From positions 46,263,205 to 46,327,204 of the forward strand of contig CM044958.1 in assembly GCA_024516035.1 (NCBI GenBank): a stretch of DNA of 64,000 nt, read 5' to 3'. Every line of letters starts with the position of its first letter. Within the stretch, counting starts at the first letter, position 1. Below, one piece after another: positions 10,180 through 20,338 of the stretch. The stretch is from Bactericera cockerelli. Lineage: Eukaryota > Arthropoda > Insecta > Hemiptera > Triozidae. The position numbers were made by a program, and so were the translations under genes. The notes below the pieces were generated by a model. It was given only the letters and a program-made list of their open reading frames with translations, made no database searches and was not told the DNA's origin.

Positions 10180-10295
10180 ATAAACTGTACAACAAGATCT
10201 AAGCAATGTATAAACTTAACACCAAGATTTAAGCAAGGTATAAACTTAACACCAAGATTTACAAGGTATAAGCTTTACACCAAGTTCTAAGGAAC
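10180..10295. repeat. Tandem repeat, ~32 bp x 4
   Basis: Consecutive units of GTATAAACTTAACACCAAGA with small differences. Confidence 0.7.
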
Positions 10296-10446
10296 TTGTT
10301 GCTATTTAATTTAATGGATTCTTGTCGTTGATAGTAGGTAATTGAATTTAAAATATTGTTATGATCACTTGGATCAATAAACTTTTTAATCCTTAAACGT
10401 GGTTGTCGCAGTACATATTAATCTCGAATCTGTTAATCAATGGGCC

Positions 10447-10650
10447 ATCACTCATCTCCTTAACCCAAACTCCTCTTCATACTCCCCACAGTGCCCCATT
10501 AATCATCTCCTCAACCCAAACTCCTCTTCATACTCCCCACAGTGCTCCATTACTCATCTCCTCAGCCCAAACTCCTCCTCATACTCCCCACAGTGCCCCA
10601 TCACTCATCTCCTCAACCCGAACTCCTCCTCATACTCCCCACAGTGCCCC
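10447..10650 (-). repeat. 51-bp tandem repeat (4 units) at the 3' end of the 10.6-kb minus-strand gene
   Basis: Four units of 51 bp with core AACTCCTC(C/T)TCATACTCCCC on the plus strand. The unit nearest the gene overlaps its last codons. On the minus strand each unit contains GGGGA followed by GTATGAG, a plausible 5' splice site, so the array may have grown across an exon end as in two other genes of this window. Confidence 0.7.
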
Positions 10651-11228
10651 CGCCGTCTCCTGCCTCCACTCCGGTTGTTGCACTTGGAGCTTCTCTCCGA
10701 CAGGTTCTTGCCACACTTCGTGCAGGAGCGGCTCTTCATCATGCGTTCCTCCCGCCCATCTCGGTTTCTCTTCGACTTCTTCGGTTTACAGTTGAACTCA
10801 AAGTCCACTTTGATCCGATCAATGCTACTGGAAGCCCTGGCGGTAGCCAGGTGGTCTCCGGATTTGGAGCGGCCACTTTTAGATTTCGGAAAAATGTTGC
10901 AAATGGACGCCGACTTTGAACACTCCTTGCCCGGAGATTTGTCTTTCGATCGGATGCAGGTGCACGGCGGATGTCTCCGGTCCCGACTGTCCCGGCGGGA
11001 CTCGGATCGGACTCGGCTGTGGTCGGAATACGTCGCAGATTTCCGGGACTCGAACATATTGTTGAGGATGTGGAAGAGATGGGAGAAGATCATGTACGCA
11101 AAGTAGACATAGTTGAGAAGGATGAACAGTTTGAACAGGTCGGCGAGGTAGTGAAGAAAGTCGCGGTTGCCGAAGCGCTGGATGATGAACAGGAGGACGG
11201 TGTTCTTGATATAGTCGAAGCAGGCCAT
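10605..11228 (-). CDS. Unrecognised protein: hydrophobic N-terminus, basic Arg/Ser/Lys-rich C-terminus
   Basis: The frame encodes 207 residues. The start is supported by a strong context, GTCGCCATGG, and codon third positions are markedly G/C-rich, unlike the DNA around it. Residues ~8-20 and ~30-55 are strongly hydrophobic (LFKLFILLNYVYFAYMIFSH), suggesting a membrane anchor or amphipathic helices. Residues ~60-200 are rich in Arg, Ser and Lys, with a paired-cysteine motif CTKCGKNL and CNN. The ORF ends at TGA inside the 51-bp repeat; a donor GGGA|GTATGAG at 10635 would end the exon 31 bases earlier. Plus-strand frames over the same region are judged shadows. I do not recognise a family. Confidence 0.6.
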   Translation of the reverse strand: MACFDYIKNTVLLFIIQRFGNRDFLHYLADLFKLFILLNYVYFAYMIFSHLFHILNNMFESRKSATYSDHSRVRSESRRDSRDRRHPPCTCIRSKDKSPGKECSKSASICNIFPKSKSGRSKSGDHLATARASSSIDRIKVDFEFNCKPKKSKRNRDGREERMMKSRSCTKCGKNLSERSSKCNNRSGGRRRRGHCGEYEEEFGLRR

Positions 11229-12839
11229 GGCGACAGACGCTCGAGGTTCTCAACTTCAATGTCTATTGCTGCTTTCCTAAACCAGAAGATGGTTTAGGAA
11301 GTTCAATCGTTAGAGTACAACTTTCAATTCAATATCTTGTTCAACAAACTTTAATTGCTATAGAACAATCTAATATATCTGTTTAATAGACTTAAATAGC
11401 TGGTACAAAATTCAATCAATCGGAATCCCAGTGTCAATTTAATAGATTTTGAGCTTTAATATTTCAGAAACAAGAGTTTCACCTGCAGTTTTCTATAATC
11501 ATTTCCGAATTTCCAAGTTGTTATCAAGTTTCTTAATCTTGGTCTTGAAGATTCAGGTTTAATTGTTTTATCCAGTTCCTGTTTTGGTCTTCAGAATACC
11601 GAGGACCTTTTGTTTCCTGGCTTCACTAGTATTCTTACTTTTTATTGTTATTTTTTCTCCAGAATCAAAGGTCAGTACAATTAGAACGTAAGTAGTGAAA
11701 GTGTTTGATTTTTTATGTGGGAGACAAGAATCGGGAGCTCTAAAGAATAGAGGAAGCTTTTGTGTATACAAAGAATTTAGACTAGAATTTTTCTCGACAG
11801 TAATTTGAATGAAGTCATTTTGGTGAGTGTTGATTTTGTAATGAGAAGTGCGGTGGCCACTTCACAGACATTCTGTACTGGCGCGTGGGTGCTATACTGT
11901 ACTGTCATTCAACCCCAACATCGGAAACTTCAAAACACGTCAAAATATCTAGGCTTAAAACTATTAATCTAGGATGAGATCCTGTTAAGTCACATTTTCT
12001 AAATTTTACAGCAGAGCCAAAACTAGGCTCACAGACTTGTATTCAAATGGTTTCAAATGGTTATCCCCGCCAAGAAGTAAAACAAATACAGTCGAAACTG
12101 GATATAAGAGAATTCAAGGGGCCAGCTTTTTCTCCATGTATATCTAGGTGTCTCTTATGAAGACGTTATTTTCCCTGATAAAAAGGCAAATTGTTCTCTT
12201 ATATCCAGGTTCAACTGTATTTTTTTCTATATAACTATAACTATATAACTCAGGGGATTTTCAACGAAGAAAATAATGTAAAAGAAAAATTTAATTAATT
12301 TATTTCTTTCTATTTTTTTTTTTTTTTTTTAATTTACAGAAGAGCTAGGCTCACAGACTAGTATTCAAATGGTTCCAAATTATACTGTGTAAAAGTTTAG
12401 AAATCTAACTGTCTTTTTATACAGAATTAATGTTTCTTAATATCGGTATGAGAGTCTCCAGTTGCTCAGGCGAGGCTTCAATACTATCAATAGGTAGATA
12501 GATATTCTGTCTAACATATTTATAATTATCATCAAAACAATGCGAAAATTATGTTAAGCATTCGACTCGAACCTTTGCTTCCAAAACATGCTTCTCAAAT
12601 GTAGTGCCTGTAGTTTTTATTCGACATTTCTTAACTACTATTATTTTCACTGTCCACTATTTATATTTTTATAATAATTTTAAATTTATCAACTACTTTT
12701 CAGAATTAGTGATTCTCAAGTTTAGTATATAAAGGTTAGGTAGGTTTTGTGATTATTGTCATGAAAGAAGTAGAAGTTTTTCGACAAAGTTACTTTTTAC
12801 ATGAGTTCTCAATTCTAGTTTACATAATATACAGGGTGG
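11229..12839. other. Intergenic: small MITE and a ~50-bp direct duplication, no gene seen
   Basis: The left end would hold the promoter and 5' UTR of the minus-strand gene. A segment containing CTAGGCTCACAGACT and GTATTCAAATGG occurs at about 12007-12060 and again at 12330-12385, on either side of the MITE at 12087-12219. The minus frame at 11568-11771 lacks motifs. Confidence 0.55.
12087..12219. mobile_element. Small MITE with ~25-bp inverted ends
   Basis: Ends TACAGTCGAAACTGGATATA and TATATCCAGGTTCAACTGTA are imperfect inverted repeats, with TA at each extremity. A related fragment is near 48770-48830. Confidence 0.6.
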
Positions 12840-13548
12840 ACCAAAAAAAACGTTTACACCCGTTAATGGTACATTACTGACGACATTTCTAGGACGGATC
12901 TGCAATCCGTTTTTTTGGATTCGCCTTTATAACTGCACAAAGTGATTTTTTGCAACTTTCTGAAAAAGTCCGACTTTGGCTTATTCTTCAGGTCAGAACT
13001 TTTTTCCTGTTTAAGATGAGTTGATTCTGAACATTTCTGCAGAAAGCCAACAAAATTTCGATGTTTCTAGCTACACTACTTTGTTTTTTACGGTTTGGTT
13101 TGGCATCTTTTTTGACACCTGAATAGAAAAAAAATTCTTATGTAATTTTTTTACACTTTGAAACACTCAAGATTTGCCCGAGCAAATTTTGGCACAGACA
13201 TGGGCAAGTTTGATAAAAGTTGGCGGCCAACCCAAGGATGCTAAAAAATAATTTTACGATTTTTTATCACGTGATCTTTTGGGTAAACAAACCAGGTAAG
13301 TCTCAAAAAATGATGTTCAAAATCTTAAAAGTGTTGACCGTGTAGGGTCGTCTTGTACTCAAAGAGTAATTAGCTATTTATGTCTGATAATTATTTTCCT
13401 TGGAATTAATTAAAGGCCAGTCAAATGAATGATTGTTTGTTTCTCGATGATAGTTTTCTAGCATATTTTTCTGCATTCTATGAAATATTATCTTTAAACT
13501 TCTTGAGTTTTCTTAGTACAAGTTACATTATTATAATTCGGATGCTGA

Positions 13549-13764
13549 AATGGCAGATACGCATTTAGCATATGGAGTTGCCAACAGGAACATTTGGGAT
13601 CACGTGAAAAACATAGTTTACGAAATCTGGTAGCAAGAATTCTGTTGGCATTCGATGACCTGACAGAAAAACCTGGAATCTTCCGCAACATTCGATGGAA
13701 CATGATGAAGAGGTTCAACCTTTGCATCCAGGAAGGTGGACGCCACTTCCAACAGTTCCTCTAA
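13549..13764 (+). pseudogene. C-terminal remnant of an IS630/Tc1/mariner-type transposase
   Basis: A 71-residue frame without a start codon, open from a stop at 13546-13548 to TAA at 13762-13764. The end, FRNIRWNMMKRF followed by CIQEGGRHFQQFL, has the shape of many Tc3-like transposase C-termini (arginine-rich helix, C-(I/L)-x4-G-x-(H)FxxxL, stop). Catalytic residues are not found upstream. It sits in the middle of the long-TIR element, as expected for its own decayed gene. Confidence 0.5.
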
Positions 13765-13775
13765 GGGAATTGAGA

Positions 13776-13778
13776 AGG

Positions 13779-13834
<56 letters not shown>

Positions 13835-13862
13835 CAGAGAGCGAAAGAGAGAGAGAGAGAAA
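13776..13862. repeat. (GA)n microsatellite
   Basis: More than 35 GA dinucleotides with a few interruptions. Confidence 0.95.
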
Positions 13863-16624
13863 GGCACTTAGGTAGAGGGACAGTTCTGAGTTAGAACTAA
13901 GGTACTAAAGTCACCATTGGTTTCAAAAATTTGTGTGAGAAGAATCCATAGTGTGTACTATGGCTAAATAAAAAATGGCAACAGTCTTTTTTATTTTGTA
14001 GTCATGAATTTTTTGCTGGCTCTGGCGTTCGGACCGGGTGGACTAGCTTACCACTGAGCTAATCGTGCGCGTCTAATAGTTTCTCATTGAACATACTAAC
14101 ACAAAATGTTTTTTGAAATAGCTTTTTCTTTATATCAAAATAGTATAAAACATAATAAAGACAACAAAAGTTTATTAGTTTTACAAAATATTATCTTGTT
14201 TTTTTCAAGACTTCTATTAAGAGTTGGCAATCGGTAAATATTTATTATTTAATAAGTATTGTTTATGATAGAAGAACCTACCTACATATTTACCTGGATT
14301 TATTTCATAAACTCTATTTTCGTTTGGAAAATTCGCTAGTTTTTTTTTTCTCTCGTAGGGAAGCATAAGAAAAACCATCCTTACATTATCAAGGCAGTCT
14401 CTCAGGGGCTTACATTAATAATAATAATTATGTGTATTGTGATACCAATAGTATCTGATATAACTCTATTTACAGATGGTATTACCCCCAAAAAAACCAT
14501 TAGTTGTTGGTGTTACAATAGGTCAGATACAGGTATGAATAAAATATTCCATCAGATTTTTTTGATAATTAGAAAAATATTGACCGTCGAGAATTGAACC
14601 TCGGTCATGCGACTAACACTCTTAGCACTACCACATCTAGCTAACACCACTGACAATCTGAGAAGCACGAAATTTGTCATTTGAATTTTCCTAAACTGGC
14701 TGATGAAGGCATGTGAAACCGCGGTATTCAAAAAAAGCAATGTAAACAATTTTTGTAAACATTACAAGACGCCCTTACACAGTCTACAGCTAGAAAACTC
14801 TTAGGATTTTTGAAGAGTTTTTGGCAAAAATCTAATAATTTTACCCAGAAGATCACGTGATAAAAAATCGTAAAATTATTTTTTAGCATTCTCGGGGCGG
14901 CCGCCAACTTTTATCAAACTTGCCCATGTCTGTGCCAAAATTTGTTCGGACAAATGTCGAGTGTTTTATTTAGTAAAAAAGTTTTTTCGGGTGTTTTTTT
15001 CTGTTCAGGTGTAAAAAAATATGACAAACCAAATCGTAAAAAACAAAGTAGTGTGGCTAGAAACATCCAAATTTTGTTGGCTCTCTGCAAAATTGTTCAG
15101 AATCAACTCATCTTAAACACGAAAAAAGTACTGACCTGAAGAATAAGCCAAAGTCGGGCTTTTTCGGAAAGTTGCAAAAAATCACTTTGTGCAGTTACGA
15201 AGGCGAATCCGAAAAAACGGATTGTAGATCCGGCCTGGAAATGTCATCAGTAATCTACCATTAACGGGTGTAAACGTTTTTTTGGTCCACCCTGTATGTA
15301 TATGTAGGGTGCATTTATCAGTCATATTAACACAGGGTTATAAATATCTGACTAGCACTAATCAACTGATTAAGTGATATTGGTGTGACTATTTTTTTTT
15401 ATTATCAAGACTAGTAATTTAAGCAACCTCCTACACAGTATGTTTCTGAAAAGGTAGCCCACTCGTAATTTTTGAACGCGATGGATTTTTTCAACTCTGT
15501 AAAGTTCTAAGGTAGGCCCTTCTGGCCTTCAGGCCATATTTTTCCATTTTTATTGTGCATTTTAAATAGAATGCTATACCAATTTTTTATTCCGATAATT
15601 AAAACAAAAAATAATAATATATTGGAATAATAAGATTTCAAAATCTTGATTAAGGGCAGAGCTTGTAGGATGCAAAGTTGAAAACTGTTGCACCCGGTAT
15701 TTTTTAGTACAATTTTTGTAAACACAGGTTCAAAATATTGTTTTACACCATATGAAACCAAAATGTATTCTTATTTTTATTTAATCAGGGACGTACTTAA
15801 GTTTTCGTATAAGTATTTCTTTTTCCAAGTCCTTGTTTGGGTAAAATAATGGTCTTTTAGAAAATGGCGTTTTTCGGGATGGAAATCTGCTGTATTGTGA
15901 CCTAAGTTTTTACCGCTTTGAAACGAAAGAAAACTACCACCTTTTCAGAAACTTACTGTATCGTCTAGGACCCTAGGGCTAAGGGCTGTTTGAACTATTG
16001 GAAGTTAAGCGTAGATTCAACAGTGTGACCCTTGGTAAACGCACCCCTAGCATGATACTTTAACACTTGATGAAAGACTGACATTGCGAGAGTATACATT
16101 TTTAGTGGTGGACATTTTAAAGTAAGAAAAACTGCGACTATATTAAGTTATTGATTGATTTAATGTTATCGTCCCGAAACGATGTACGGCAATGCCTTAT
16201 TGTATGGAGTAGGGTAAGGCAAAATAAATATATAGTGCCATGTCTCGGGACTCATATAGTGCCATGTCTCGGGCATCCGAAAAAAACCTCTTTCCTTCAG
16301 TGGCGAAGAGACTAATGGGCGGATTGTATATTCATCAGCCTAAGTGAGGAAGAGTGATAAGGGATTGAAAGGCATAGGAATAAAAAGTTTTCCATAAAAA
16401 CATTGCTTCAAGCCTCTTTTATCATATTTACATAGGCACTAGTCATATACTAAGTAGCTGTTCATTTTATATTCTTATATATATTATATACTCATGTAAG
16501 TTCTTCTTAAGTAAAGATCTCTAGTACGTGCGTACTCGCAAGATATTTATGTTAGGTAGGTGTGCTAGATTATCAGACAGGACAACTTGGGATTAAATTT
16601 ATTTTTCATTCATAATTAATTATT

Positions 16625-16800
16625 CTGGCTGCGGGACTAACTATAAACAGGGAGTAGACCAGCATTGGCTTGGTTCTGGAGCCCTTGTCAATTATTAGCC
16701 TCCTTGTAAATACAGTGGTAGAAGTGCTGAGTTATTCCTCCACTGTCTGGCTACCATCATTCACGATGACGCCACCCTATGATGATGATTAATTATTTTG
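16625..16800. repeat. Dispersed repeat, second copy at 38266-38410
   Basis: Both copies share GAGTAGACCAGCATTGGCTT, CCCTTGTCAATTATTAGCC and TCCTCCACTGTCTGGCTACC over about 150 bp with few differences. No terminal repeats or tail identified. Confidence 0.8.
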
Positions 16801-16962
16801 TCAAACTGACAGAAAGATCCCATTTTACACATAAATAAAATTAAAATAACAAAATTGGAAAATAAAGGTCGATGGTATAAAAAATACGACTTTTAACAAT
16901 CGATTATCATAATATTTGTGTTCATCACAATAATTTACAACTGGCGGCCTATTAATAAATTT

Positions 16963-17046
16963 TGGCCGTACTTGGGACTCAAACCACCGACCTCCAGGTT
17001 ACGAGTCCGCCGCCCCAACGATTGAGCTATTGAAGTCGGTTCATGT
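16963..17046 (-). repeat. tRNA-derived SINE head (family b)
   Basis: On the minus strand: CAATAGCTCAATCGTTGGGG (A-box region), GCGGCGGACTCGTAACC and GGTCGGTGGTTTGAGTCCC (B box). Other copies in this window are at 18235, 19022, 22335, 24498, 61775 and 63385. Confidence 0.7.
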
Positions 17047-17083
17047 CAAAGAAATAATATTGAAATAAACTTTAGGGTTAGAA

Positions 17084-17170
17084 GTAGTCACTGTGTCAGA
17101 GTGAGTTAGCGCGCTAGGCATTGCACGCATGGTGAGCTGGGTTCGATTCCCAGTGGGTCAGTTGAAACTT
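17084..17170 (+). repeat. tRNA-derived SINE head (family a)
   Basis: Near-identical to the 4417 head, including GAGTGAGTTAGCGCGCTAGG and GGGTTCGATTCCC, but without its tail. Confidence 0.7.
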
Positions 17171-18234
17171 GGAACCACCGACCTTCTAGTTATAAGTCCG
17201 CAGCCTTCATTACACAAATTGTCCATTTATCTTGTGCTGGCAGGCAAAAATAAATGGTCGTAGAGGTTCTGTAATAATAATAAAAAGTCTTACTAAATAT
17301 TTTCTATACTTACAAACTCTAACCACCGACCTGCTGGTTATAAGGCAGAGGTATTCAACCGATAGGAATTTAGAACTTGCTGTGAATCGCATTTCCAATG
17401 ATTTAGGGTTAGGGCGAAATCAAGAGACAAAACCGGGATCACAAGTTCGAGACAGAACTTACATTTTCCAATTTAAAACAATACGCAAAATCTAGACTAA
17501 AGTCCACAGAGAAACGTTTTTACAGAAACTTCTATTTATTCCCCCCTAATTAAAGTTTTACAGGATAAGATTTCAAGATGAGAAAATTCCACAAGCTACC
17601 CACTGAGCCAGCTGCCTGGTTTGGATTTGGCTGAGAAAAAAAATGGAAGGAACAATTTTTTTTTTTTTTTTTTTTTTTTTAACTTTTAGAAATCAGGAAA
17701 GCCTTTGTGAAATGTTCACAGCTCAAATTCTAAAAAAGGGACCCATCACAAATACTTTCTATACCTTATATTACAGCAAATAGTATTTTACAGGTAAAAA
17801 AAAAACAGATCAACATTTTGTATAGTTCTTAAATCTTTTTTTTTTAATCCCAAGTTGTTCTTTCAGCATTTTCTTCTAATTCCTTTCACTAAACTTGTTT
17901 TTCCATTCTTTTCAAGACATAAATTTCACCATTATTAAGTTAGTGGAGTTCTAGTCGATTCGAATATCATCCAAGTTTATATTTCTTATTATAATATCTA
18001 CGTTTAAATCAAATTATTATACTTGTTCAATGTAATGAAATATATTTTTATATTTGGCTATTTATTATTTAAAAAATGTGATCTTATTTTCTGTTTTTTT
18101 TTTTTTTTTTTTTTTTTTTTTCAGACTCAAACAAAAGATTAAATACATGTGAGGCTAACTAAAAATCATCATATTTTAAGTTCATGATGGTTCAATTACT
18201 CAAAAGCGCCTTAGTAAATTCATTCTTTCCGTAC

Positions 18235-18302
18235 CTACTTGGGATTTGAACAACTGATCTTCAGGTTACAAGTCCACCGCCTTATAGATCGAGCTACAGA
18301 TT
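18235..18302 (-). repeat. tRNA-derived SINE head (family b)
   Basis: Minus-strand copy containing GCGGTGGACTTGTAACCTG and a degraded B box. Confidence 0.6.
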
Positions 18303-19021
18303 CTATTTTTATTTTTTTGGCATTGGTCGGCAAGCCATTCATTCCATACAGCCATCTACTAACACTATAGTAAATATATTCCGTCACGTGAGAACGTTGT
18401 TTAACGTGTCTTTACTATCAGAGTTCTTCTGACTCGGAGATTTAATCCTCCACTCACTGGAAGCTCACAAATCAGTTAAAGAAAGTTATTTTAATTATTT
18501 TTCTTAATCAATTATTTTTATCACAATTATTACTCAAGCTCGCTCTACTAAATTTTCGAGACCCGGAGGGATCGAATTTTTTCTATTTTATATTCCACTA
18601 ATTCAAACTCTAATTCAAACCGTTACAAACCACATGCCACTGAGTAAGGCATCAGGAGAGATCGAATACGAGTGGTAACCCACCAAGTCTTAACCTTGCT
18701 GGAAGTAGCCTAGCTTCAGTGATCTTACGAGATAGATAAACTAGCCTAGGTTGATGCGGGTATAGCCAGAGATTTAATTACGAGAGATTTAATTTTATTG
18801 GTCATCCATCATAATATGAGACCGTTAATATTTATTCAAACGAAACAGAGTACCTACAGTCAAACGTATACAGTATACAGAGTGTCAATCCAATCAAATT
18901 TTCAGTCTGAAGTACGAAAAATACAATTTTTATTAGTTAAATAGTAAGCTAATTTAACACTTCATACTGGAGCTGGTTTCAAATTTGTATCTCGTGAAAT
19001 GTGAATCATAGACTCTTGAAG

Positions 19022-19097
19022 CTGGCGGCAATCGATTGAACCGCCGACCTCTGGTTACGTCACGAGTCCGCCACCTTATCGATCCAGCTACTGAGGT
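19022..19097 (-). repeat. tRNA-derived SINE head (family b)
   Basis: Minus-strand copy with CAGTAGCTGGATCGATAAGG and GGTCGGCGGTTCAATCG. Confidence 0.65.
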
Positions 19098-19291
19098 CGA
19101 TAAGTAGGTATAGAACACCAAACATTGGAAGTCGATGTAAACAATCTAGCGAGTAGAATATGAGTGTTTTACAGCCTTTTTATTTCATAACCACGACACA
19201 GCTACTGCAGACGCTTGTGGTCTGTGCTTTAGCTTACCCATCGTATTTTTTAAAAATTAAATATAAGATTTTTTTTTTTTTTTTTTTTTAA

Positions 19292-19583
19292 AATGAGTGT
19301 TTCACAGCCGGTTTTATTTCGTAGCCATGAAACAGGAGCTACTGTAGACGCTTGTGGTCTGTGTTGTAGCCTACCCATCCCGTAGTATGCCTCCCCTCCG
19401 ATGGGCGAGAAGTGACACAATACTTCCCAATTAGGTGCTGGGTCAACACGAGCGCACCGGAAGGTATCCCTTACAAACAATTGTAACCAAATTACGAATA
19501 CAAATTTTTGTCGGCACGGGGGATCGAACCCGGGACCTTCCGCAAGGCAAGCGAGTGCTTAACCACTGAGCTAATCGCGCGCT
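19292..19583 (-). repeat. tRNA-derived SINE (family d), near full length
   Basis: On the minus strand the head has GCGCGATTAGCTCAGTGG (A box) and CCCGGGTTCGATCCCC (B box). It is followed by a ~200-bp body. A second, truncated copy of the body's end lies at 19160-19250, and a head fragment at 14035-14072. Confidence 0.75.
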
Positions 19584-19811
19584 CTATATGTAATTAAAGA
19601 AGTTTTAATCACAATAGATCTAATTAGGTCGCAGTGTTAATTGTAAGGGTTTCACTGAAAACCCTGCAACCAGGTCAGATAATAAAAATTAAAAAAAAGT
19701 TAAATCCATGGATTTTTGAAATTATTTTAAATCCATACGGCACGGAAGAGGAAGCTGTCGATTGTCGCTACAACAACAACAACATCAAGCTTGGTAAGCG
19801 AGTATCTTAAC

Positions 19812-19950
19812 ACACGCTTACCGGTAGCTCAATGGTCAAGGCGTCGGACTGGTAATCCAGAGGTTGCGCGTTCAAAACCCAGCCGGGACATGACAAGTTA
19901 TCCTCCCATTCGGGATTTAGACCACGTGTTTGTGTCTGTAGAAAGAAAAA
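19812..19950 (+). repeat. tRNA-derived SINE (family c)
   Basis: Head ACCGGTAGCTCAATGGTCAA, then GGCGTCGGACTGGTAATCC and a B box GCGTTCAAAACCC. The tail has CCGGGACATGACAAGTTATC. Copies at 24330-24490 (plus) and 27225-27385 (minus). Confidence 0.75.
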
Positions 19951-20029
19951 GAGGAAAAAAAATCTTATATTTTGTTGATGTTGTAAATTTCAAATTGGTC
20001 AAGTACCGTAAATATACAATACCTAACGG

Positions 20030-20167
20030 TATTTATTATTATTATAATACGTCTTAGGCTTACTGCTGGAATAATGAGACTCCTTAGTCCTAATCAGGCA
20101 GAATAAATGAGGCGCTCAAACTCACTTATCACTGAGCTAATCCTGCGCTCAAACTCACGCTCGTTCC
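20030..20167 (-). repeat. SINE fragments abutting the GFM2 stop codon
   Basis: On the minus strand, immediately after the GFM2 terminal exon, come an A-box-like GATTAGCTCAGTGATAAG and the family-c tail (TTCCAGCAGTAAGCCTAAGA). The last GFM2 codons themselves contain a B-box-like GGGGTTCGATCCC. Confidence 0.6.
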
Positions 20168-20338
20168 TCAGCTGGGATCGAACCCCGTGATGTTCCTCAC
20201 AGCCTGAGCCTCATGCTGCACGCTGACCTGGCGGAAGCTGACAAACTCCATGCTGAAGTCAGCACGCCCTGAGGCGAGAGTACGCACATGCTGGCAGTAG
20301 CCCAGCAGCTCCGCCAGTGGCGCCTCCGCGATGATCAC
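20168..20338 (-). CDS. GFM2: GFM2 exon 12: domain V and C-terminus
   Basis: Encodes [20 protein letters not shown] through [12 protein letters not shown], and ends [11 protein letters not shown] at 20170-20168. The terminal GFDPS codons are a tRNA B-box-like sequence, so the normal stop seems to have been replaced by SINE-derived sequence. Confidence 0.87.
   Translation of the reverse strand: MIIAEAPLAELLGYCQHVRTLASGRADFSMEFVSFRQVSVQHEAQAVRNITGFDPS

Larger units (their letters stand above)
9366..10430. other. Intergenic: one SINE and a short tandem repeat, no gene seen
   Basis: The stretch is AT-rich and no exon-like segment is visible. It contains a minus-strand family-a SINE (9975-10100) and four ~32-bp units of GGTATAAACTTAACACCAAG (10180-10295). 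Confidence 0.6.
12842..15294 (+). mobile_element. 2.45-kb DNA transposon with ~450-bp terminal inverted repeats, TA-flanked
   Basis: The left arm 12842-13286 and right arm 14841-15294 are inverted copies of each other. They begin CAGGGTGGACCAAAAAAAAC and end GTTTTTTTGGTCCACCCTG, with TA on both sides as expected for Tc1/mariner-type insertion. Inside are a decayed transposase end (13549-13764), a GA microsatellite and a tRNA-like fragment (14035-14072, minus). A shortened relative of the arms is at 50699-50908. Long subterminal inverted repeats of this size are unusual for a plain mariner. Confidence 0.8.
15297..20167. other. Gene-poor, SINE-rich stretch
   Basis: No convincing exon on either strand. 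The region holds several tRNA-derived SINEs listed separately, a short GCCATGTCTCGGG repeat near 16230-16275, a dispersed repeat (16625-16800) and T-tracts at about 17659-17683, 18098-18121 and 19268-19290. The small frames here mostly run through SINE heads. Confidence 0.6.

Noticed and set aside
10399..11106. Plus-strand ORF of 235 residues
   Set aside because: Opposite the better-supported minus ORF. Its start is the repeat array, and codon third-position GC and Kozak context favour the minus strand.
13494..13727. Minus ORF of 77 residues inside the long-TIR element
   Set aside because: The opposite strand carries a transposase-like C-terminus ending in a stop at the same place; the minus frame is its shadow.
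19250..19480. Minus ORF in a GC-richer block
   Set aside because: Lies entirely in a family-d SINE and its duplicated tail.
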